Positions 52,936-57,113 of a stretch of 57,113 nucleotides of DNA are shown in pieces. The position numbers were made by a program, and so were the translations under genes. The notes beneath the pieces are model-generated. The model worked only from the letters and a program-made list of their open reading frames with translations, searched no databases and had not been told where the DNA came from. Source of the stretch: Actinomycetales bacterium (lineage in GTDB: Bacteria; Actinomycetota; Actinomycetes; Actinomycetales; Microbacteriaceae); NCBI GenBank assembly GCA_015655415.1, contig JAATFB010000055.1:1-57113 (forward strand), read 5' to 3'. Position 1 is the stretch's first letter; each line of letters starts with the position of its first letter.

Positions 52936-53729
52936 ACCGGGAGACGCAGGCGGCGACGCGACGCCCGCCGCGTCAGGCGGATCGGCAGCGGGCGATCTCC
53001 GAGGCGGTGATGGCCGAGGGCGCGATTCGCATCGAGCAGCTCGCCGAACGGTTCGGCATCAGCCTGATGACCGTGCACCGCGACCTCGACGAGCTGGAGT
53101 CGCGCGGGCTGCTGCGCAAGTCGCGCGGCGTCGCCACGGCGCTGGCATCCAGCCTCGTCGAGTCGAGCGACGTCTACCGCGCCGGGCAACAGGTAGCGGC
53201 CAAGCGAGCACTAGCACGCGCCGCGCTGGAGCACATCGAGCCCGGGCAGTCGGTGTTCCTCGACGACTCCACCACCGTGCTCGAGGTGGCGAGGCTGCTG
53301 TCGGGCAAGGCCCCGCTCACGGCGATCACCAACGTGCTCACGGTGATGAACGAGCTGCAGGGTGTGCGTGGCATCTCTCTGGTCGCTTTAGGCGGCAACT
53401 TCTACAACTGGTGCAGCGCGTTCATGGGACGAATGACGAACGAGGCGATCGCCAAGCTGCGCGCCGACGTGTTCGTGATGTCGACCGCCGCCGTCACCGA
53501 CGACGCGTGCTTCTTCCAGACGCCGGAGACCGTGGATACCAAACGGGCGATGTTCGACTCTGCCGCGCGACGCATCCTCCTCGTCGACCACACGAAGTTC
53601 ACCAAGCGGGCCATGCACGAGATGGCCCGGCTCGACGAGTTCGACGTGGTGATCGTCGACGCCCAGACCGACCGTAGTGAGATCGCCAGGCTGCGCAAGG
53701 CCGGCGTCACCATCGTGACAGCAACATGA
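52932..53729 (+). CDS. DeoR-family transcriptional regulator of the tetritol operon
   Basis: 265 aa from the ATG at 52932 (ATGA overlap with the isomerase); an in-frame ATG at 52923 is the alternative. The DeoR helix-turn-helix reads RQRAISEAVMAEGAIRIEQL, AERFGISLMTVHRDLDELES and RGLLRKSRGV. The sugar-phosphate-sensing domain has VFLDDSTTVLEVARLL, ITNVLTVMNEL, VALGGNFYN and FMGRMTNEAI. A phosphorylated tetrulose is the likely inducer (inference from family habit). Its expected target is the palindrome at 48305-48314. Last gene of the operon. Confidence 0.9.
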   Translation: MNRETQAATRRPPRQADRQRAISEAVMAEGAIRIEQLAERFGISLMTVHRDLDELESRGLLRKSRGVATALASSLVESSDVYRAGQQVAAKRALARAALEHIEPGQSVFLDDSTTVLEVARLLSGKAPLTAITNVLTVMNELQGVRGISLVALGGNFYNWCSAFMGRMTNEAIAKLRADVFVMSTAAVTDDACFFQTPETVDTKRAMFDSAARRILLVDHTKFTKRAMHEMARLDEFDVVIVDAQTDRSEIARLRKAGVTIVTAT

Positions 53730-53744
53730 GGAGGACATGATCGC

Positions 53745-53883
53745 CGTCGCTGCCGGTCCAACCGGCTCTCGGCGCTCGACCCGGCCACCGGCGAGCCGCT
53801 GCGCCGCGGCGAGCACGACCACCCGTCTCATTGATCCACGTCGACATCACCAAGCTCGGCAACATGCACGATGGTGGCGGGCG
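53745..53883 (+). pseudogene. IS481-family transposase remnant, frameshifted
   Basis: Two overlapping frames give adjacent pieces of an IS481-type DDE transposase. The first is SNRLSALDPATGEPLRRGEH followed by DHPSH and a stop (53757-53834). The second, in another frame, is LIHVDITKLGNMHDGGG (53831-53881). Intact family members read approximately HDHPGSLIHVDVTKLG across this junction, so a small frameshift joins the pieces. The helix-turn-helix part, the rest of the DDE domain and the terminal inverted repeats are missing. It lies right after the tetritol operon, and nothing else is seen in 53730-53984. Confidence 0.7.
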
Positions 53884-53984
53884 CTCGCTCTCGATCAGGC
53901 CTTCGGCCCCGACGGTCTCGGCGTTGATCGAGCGACGTGGGGGGAGCAAGGTCGTATTCATCTCACACGACGGGCGGGGAATCC

Positions 53985-54533
53985 ATGGCCGAGATAGAGG
54001 TGCGGTTCGCGACAGCGGGGACCTGGCCCGACCTGGTGCGCGTGTTGGGGCGTGCGGGCGGAAGCAACGGGTGCTGGTGTCAATACTGGCTGATCGGGCC
54101 CGCCTACCATGACCGCGACCGCATGGAGAACCGGCGCGATCTGGAGCGGCAGGTGGATGCGGGTCACGCCGGTCTTCTCGCCTACCGTGACGCAGAGCCG
54201 ATCGCGTGGGCTCGCTTCGGCCCCCGCGCCGCCCATCGCTGGCTGCTGTCACGATTTCGGTCGTCCGGCCTCCCGGCCGGCGAGCCGTGGTCGCTGTCGT
54301 GCTTCTATGTCGCTCCCCACGAGCGCGGGGAGGGCGCCATGCAGGCTCTCATCCGCTACGCGGCTCGCTGGGGCGCGGTCGAAGGTGTGACGGTGGAGGG
54401 CTATCCGATCGACCCCGACGTTGCCGGCGCGACGAAGAACCGCTTTCCCGGGGTCCTGAGCGCGTTCGTGTCGGAAGGTTTCGTGGAGGTGGGCCGCCTG
54501 GCGAAGGATCGCGCGATCGTCCGGCACCCGTGA
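53985..54533 (+). CDS. GNAT-family N-acetyltransferase
   Basis: 182 aa; the ATG at 53985 has GGGGA about 5 nt upstream. The fold is indicated by AEPIAWARFGPRAAH, the central strand PWSLSCFYVAPHERGEGAMQ (acetyl-CoA loop, a variant RGEGAM in place of the R/QxxGxG/A motif) and the late VTVEGYPIDPDVAGATKNRF. The early Cys/Trp-rich GGSNGCWCQYWL is characteristic of a GNAT subgroup of unknown substrate. The gene follows an IS481 remnant and is transcribed alone, converging with the CGNR-type gene. Confidence 0.8.
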   Translation: MAEIEVRFATAGTWPDLVRVLGRAGGSNGCWCQYWLIGPAYHDRDRMENRRDLERQVDAGHAGLLAYRDAEPIAWARFGPRAAHRWLLSRFRSSGLPAGEPWSLSCFYVAPHERGEGAMQALIRYAARWGAVEGVTVEGYPIDPDVAGATKNRFPGVLSAFVSEGFVEVGRLAKDRAIVRHP

Positions 54534-54563
54534 GGCAAGGCGCACGAGCGGCTCGGCCCGATG

Positions 54564-55226
54564 CTAGGAACCGACGGGATGGTGACGAACGCGTTGATAG
54601 TGGCGGCGCATCTTGGCGCGACTCCCGCAGCCCTCCATGCTGCACCAGCGTCGGGTGCGGTTCTTGCTGGTGTCGAGGAAGAGCCAGCCGCAGTCACCGC
54701 ACCCCGGACACTGCTTGACATCGTTGAGGGCGGCTGAGGTCAGAAGATCCAGCAGATCGAGGGCCGCACGGTCGCCGACCAGATGGATCGTGGGCTCCTC
54801 GATCGTCCAGGCCATCCGGGTGCCGGTCCAGCGGAGACGAGCCCGTCGGAGCGTGTCTTGGATGATCTCCTCGAGCCGTGTCGGCAGCTGCGCAGGAGGG
54901 CGGCCGGTCGTCGCGACGGCCGCGAGAGTCGAGTAGGCGAGCTCGCGCAGCTCGATCGTCCTGGCCAACGCCAGCTCGCCGTCGTGGGGCGCGGATCGCA
55001 GTCGCAGCGCGAGATCGTCCCGCTCCGTCTCGCTCACCGCGCCGCTGTGAAAGCCCCACTGCGCCACGACCTCCGCGCCGGAAAGCGCGTCGACGGGGGC
55101 GCCGCTCCAGCGCTGCTCCACGGTGTTGACGAGATCCAGGCACAGTCGACCCCCGAGAAGCCGGGGATAGCCGGGGATGCGGCCCAAGGATCGGGCCTTG
55201 GACACGGTGCCGCTCATCGCTCCCAT
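54564..55226 (-). CDS. CGNR zinc-finger / ABATE-domain regulator (CGSR variant)
   Basis: About 220 aa. The N-terminal ABATE-type ligand domain begins LLGGRLCLDLVNTVEQRWSG. The C-terminal zinc finger reads CPGCGDCGWLFLDTSKNRTR followed by RWCSMEGCGSRAKMRRHYQR. The four zinc Cys positions are kept, but the name-giving CGNR is CGSR. The start is ambiguous: ATGs at 55226 and 55217 or the GTG at 55238 are possible, with only a weak GGGAG near 55217. Such proteins are thought to be ligand-responsive regulators. It is divergent from the MFS exporter at 55316, its likely target. Confidence 0.85.
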   Translation of the reverse strand: MGAMSGTVSKARSLGRIPGYPRLLGGRLCLDLVNTVEQRWSGAPVDALSGAEVVAQWGFHSGAVSETERDDLALRLRSAPHDGELALARTIELRELAYSTLAAVATTGRPPAQLPTRLEEIIQDTLRRARLRWTGTRMAWTIEEPTIHLVGDRAALDLLDLLTSAALNDVKQCPGCGDCGWLFLDTSKNRTRRWCSMEGCGSRAKMRRHYQRVRHHPVGS

Positions 55227-55236
55227 GCTAGATGAC

Positions 55237-55268
55237 ACTTACCACTGACTGCATCATGATCGGTAAGT
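55237..55268. promoter_or_regulatory. Inverted repeat in the CGNR/MFS divergent promoter
   Basis: Perfect 7-bp arms ACTTACC (55237-55243) and GGTAAGT (55262-55268) with an 18-nt spacer. Another GGTAAG copy lies at 55304-55309 and ACTGATGACAGT forms a smaller inverted repeat nearby. The gap is about 90 bp and must hold both promoters, so binding by the CGNR-type regulator is plausible. Confidence 0.5.
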
Positions 55269-55315
55269 TCGACGTCATGCTTACTGATGACAGTGGCATA
55301 GAAGGTAAGGGACGC

Positions 55316-56578
55316 GTGTGGGCGTCGAGACCGTTCAGGTGGCTGTTCAGCGCGTTCACCGTGTCGGCGCTCGGATCGGAGGTCACCTCGCTCGTCCTGC
55401 CCCTCGTCGCGGCGCTCACCCTGAACGCGGGCCCGGTCGAGATGGGTGCGCTCGCCGCGACGGGAAGCGCCCCGACGTTCCTGCTGAGCCTCTTCGCGGG
55501 CATGATCGTCGACCGCCTGCGACGGCAACTCCGCCTCATGATCGCGGCGGACCTCGCCCGAGGCGTGCTGCTGCTGTCCCTTCCCGCTGCCCTGGCGGCC
55601 GGCCTGCTGTCGATGCCCCTCCTGTACGCGGTGACCTTCCTGCTCGGCACGGCGGTGATCTTCCACGAGACCGCCCAGAACACCTACCTGCTCCAAGTGC
55701 TGCCGCGCCGCCTGATCCTGGACGCGAACTGCAAGCTCCAGGTCAGCTACTCGCTCGGAGAAGCGGCCGGGCCGGGCCTCGGGGGTGTGCTCGTCCAGGC
55801 GGTTACGGCGCCCCTGGCGATCCTCGTCGCCGCGGTGGCACCGCTGGCATCGGCCGTGCTGCTCACGAGGGCGAGAACTCCCGTAGGGGATGCCGCGCCG
55901 CGCGATGACATACCGGCGCGCACCCGCCTGCGCCCGATCGCCGAGATCATGGACGGGGTCCGCGCATTGGTCACCCACCCGGTGCTCGGCTCCTGGACGG
56001 TCTGGGGCGCGGGGTCGGTCGTCTTCCTGGGCGCGTTCGAGGGTCAGTATCTGCTCTTCGCCACCCGGTCGCTGCATCTTGATCCAGGGGCGATCGGGCT
56101 CGTCGCGCTCTTCGGGGCAGCCGGGGCGTTGCCGGCGACATTCGCCATCCGGCCGATGAGCTCACGCCTTCCGACCGGCAAGTCGATCGTCGCAGGCCTG
56201 GGCGTCTCCTACCTCGCCCTTCTCGCCATCCCGCTCGCGCCGCCCGCCGCAGGCCACCCCGCAGCACTTGTGGCCATCCTCGTCGCTGCTCGAGTCGTCC
56301 AGACCTTCACGTTCACGATCAGCAACGTCCAGCAGTGGAGCCTTCGCCAGATGAGCACCCCGCACGCGCTGCTCGGACGCGTCTCGGCGGCCAACCGGTT
56401 CCTCATGGGCACCGCGGAGACCCTCGGCGCCCTCCTGGGCGGTCTCGTCTCTCACGCAATCGGGTTGCAGATCACACTCGGCGTCTTCGCGGTCGCGGGC
56501 GCCCTGACGCTTCTTCCCCTCCTCGGGAGACCGATCTGGAAGCTCGACAGGCTGCCCGACGACGGCTCATGGAATTAG
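55316..56578 (+). CDS. MFS exporter (MFS_3/EntS-like)
   Basis: 420-aa, about 12-span transporter. The start is the GTG at 55316 (VWASRPFRWLFSAFTVSALG) with AAGGG 4 nt upstream; upstream in-frame ATGs lie inside the operator region. SLFAGMIVDRLRRQLRLMIA is motif A. VIFHETAQNTYLLQVLPRRL, LDANCKLQVSYSLGEAAGPG and SAANRFLMGTAETLGALLGG are typical of the enterobactin-exporter-like group, often macrolide or siderophore exporters. The substrate is unknown. The last 4 nt overlap the convergent cupin gene. Confidence 0.88.
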   Translation: MWASRPFRWLFSAFTVSALGSEVTSLVLPLVAALTLNAGPVEMGALAATGSAPTFLLSLFAGMIVDRLRRQLRLMIAADLARGVLLLSLPAALAAGLLSMPLLYAVTFLLGTAVIFHETAQNTYLLQVLPRRLILDANCKLQVSYSLGEAAGPGLGGVLVQAVTAPLAILVAAVAPLASAVLLTRARTPVGDAAPRDDIPARTRLRPIAEIMDGVRALVTHPVLGSWTVWGAGSVVFLGAFEGQYLLFATRSLHLDPGAIGLVALFGAAGALPATFAIRPMSSRLPTGKSIVAGLGVSYLALLAIPLAPPAAGHPAALVAILVAARVVQTFTFTISNVQQWSLRQMSTPHALLGRVSAANRFLMGTAETLGALLGGLVSHAIGLQITLGVFAVAGALTLLPLLGRPIWKLDRLPDDGSWN

Positions 56579-56940
56579 TCGAGCTCACGCAGTCGCGACG
56601 TCAACTCGCCGCCGGCATCCCCCGTGTTCACGGTGCCCTTGGGCTCGAACAAGATCGCCTGGACTTCTTCCGCGGCTCTGGGGCAGTGCTCGACCCCCTT
56701 CGGGACCACGAACACGTCGTTGGAGCCGAGGACGACATCGCGATCGCGGAGCTGGATGGTCAGTTCGCCGCGAACCACCATGAACAGTTCGTCCGTGTCG
56801 GGATGAGTGTGCCAGACGAACTCCCCCTCCAGCTTGACCACCTTCATGTCGTAGTCGTTGATGCTCGTCAACCGATGCGGCTGCCAGGGTGCAGTGACTC
56901 TCGACAGGGCTGCCTCGACGTTGACCACCTCACCGCTCAT
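56575..56940 (-). CDS. Small single-domain cupin
   Basis: 121-aa cytosolic protein. Motif 1 is GEFVWHTHPDTDELFMVVRG (metal-type His, His, Glu) and motif 2 is NDVFVVPKGVEHCPRAAEE. These conserve three or four potential metal ligands, so enzymatic or sensing function is possible. Family members of this shape occur widely and are mostly uncharacterised. It is divergent from a TetR regulator 25 bp away. Confidence 0.85.
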   Translation of the reverse strand: MSGEVVNVEAALSRVTAPWQPHRLTSINDYDMKVVKLEGEFVWHTHPDTDELFMVVRGELTIQLRDRDVVLGSNDVFVVPKGVEHCPRAAEEVQAILFEPKGTVNTGDAGGELTSRLRELD

Positions 56941-56965
56941 GCCCTCGATCTTACGGACGGCCGCG

Positions 56966-57113
56966 ATGTGGCGCTCACGGGATCGACTGACGGGTGCGAT
57001 GGCGGAGCTGCTGTGGGAGCGCGGCTATGCCGCCACCAGTCCGCGTGAGGTGATGGCACGCGCCGGAGTGGGCCAGGGCAGCATGTACCACCACTTCAGC
57101 GGAAAGCACGAGC
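56966..57113 (+). CDS. TetR-family regulator, N-terminal part, cut by window end
   Basis: The frame is open from the ATG at 56966 to the last base. It reads MWRSRDRLTGAMAELLWERG then YAATSPREVMARAGVGQGSM and YHHFSGKHE, a complete TetR helix-turn-helix. An ATG at 56999 is a possible shorter start. It is divergent from the cupin with only about 25 bp between them, so it probably regulates it. Confidence 0.85.
   Translation, partial: MWRSRDRLTGAMAELLWERGYAATSPREVMARAGVGQGSMYHHFSGKHE

Noticed and set aside
53707-54252. Minus-strand frame over the transposase scar and the acetyltransferase start
   Set aside because: Antisense to better-supported plus-strand features and Arg-rich without motifs.
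1-57113. tRNA, rRNA, CRISPR array, prophage or complete insertion sequence
   Set aside because: None was recognised by eye in the gaps between genes; only one transposase remnant was found. Structural-RNA scanning software was not available, so small RNAs could be missed.

Overview
The window is high-GC DNA that reads throughout like a Gram-positive actinobacterium of the Microbacteriaceae type (Microbacterium, Leifsonia, Agromyces or Humibacter relatives). The grounds are the very G/C-rich third codon positions, the many GTG/TTG starts, the actinobacterial order lepA / rpsT / holA / comEC / comEA / leuS, and the large number of sugar ABC systems with LacI, ROK, AraC and DeoR regulators. Genus-level placement is inference. 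I saw no tRNA, rRNA, CRISPR array or prophage.

Layout. (1) 1-9183 is a housekeeping block: the N-terminus of LepA, an amidohydrolase, ribosomal protein S20, DNA polymerase III delta, the competence proteins ComEC and ComEA, and leucyl-tRNA synthetase. (2) 9273-14141 holds PabB and a four-gene osmoprotectant ABC transporter, followed by a TetR regulator and an APP1-type phosphatase. (3) 16193-22680 is an alpha-glucoside locus on the minus strand: LacI regulator, GH13 alpha-glucosidase, binding lipoprotein and two permeases, without an ATPase. (4) 22859-29603 is a mixed region with a UbiA-family enzyme, a drug-type MFS pump, a secreted lysozyme-like protein, an LtrA protein and an SDR/NTF2-like/TetR cassette. 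(5) 30069-35717 is an alpha-galactoside locus: GH4 enzyme, Tat-type binding lipoprotein, two permeases and a divergent AraC activator. (6) 35818-48112 is a large, apparently undescribed catabolic divergon around a ROK regulator. On one side lie a TIM-barrel isomerase/lyase and a Gfo/Idh/MocA dehydrogenase. On the other lie a five-gene Dpp-type transporter, a GNAT_C acyltransferase-like protein and two more Gfo/Idh/MocA dehydrogenases, most of them start/stop-overlapped. (7) 48267-53729 is a tetritol (erythritol/threitol) operon: zinc dehydrogenase, an uncharacterised 146-aa protein, a DhaK-DhaL-fusion tetrulose kinase, RpiB-like and TPI-like isomerases and a DeoR regulator. A consensus-like promoter and a palindrome lie upstream. 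An IS481-family transposase remnant sits just downstream. (8) 53985-57113 holds a GNAT acetyltransferase, a CGNR-type regulator divergent from an MFS exporter, a cupin, and the start of a TetR regulator cut by the window end.

How it works together: from about 16 kb onward the window is a carbohydrate-scavenging neighbourhood. Two CUT1-type sugar importers lack their own ATPase and probably share one encoded elsewhere (MsiK-like). The tetritol operon should take erythritol or threitol to D-erythrose 4-phosphate. The ROK divergon has the enzyme set of a glycoside-oxidation/elimination route, but its substrate is unknown. The most interesting unexplained items are that divergon, the orphan protein inside the tetritol operon, and two strong intercistronic hairpins placed immediately after binding-protein genes.
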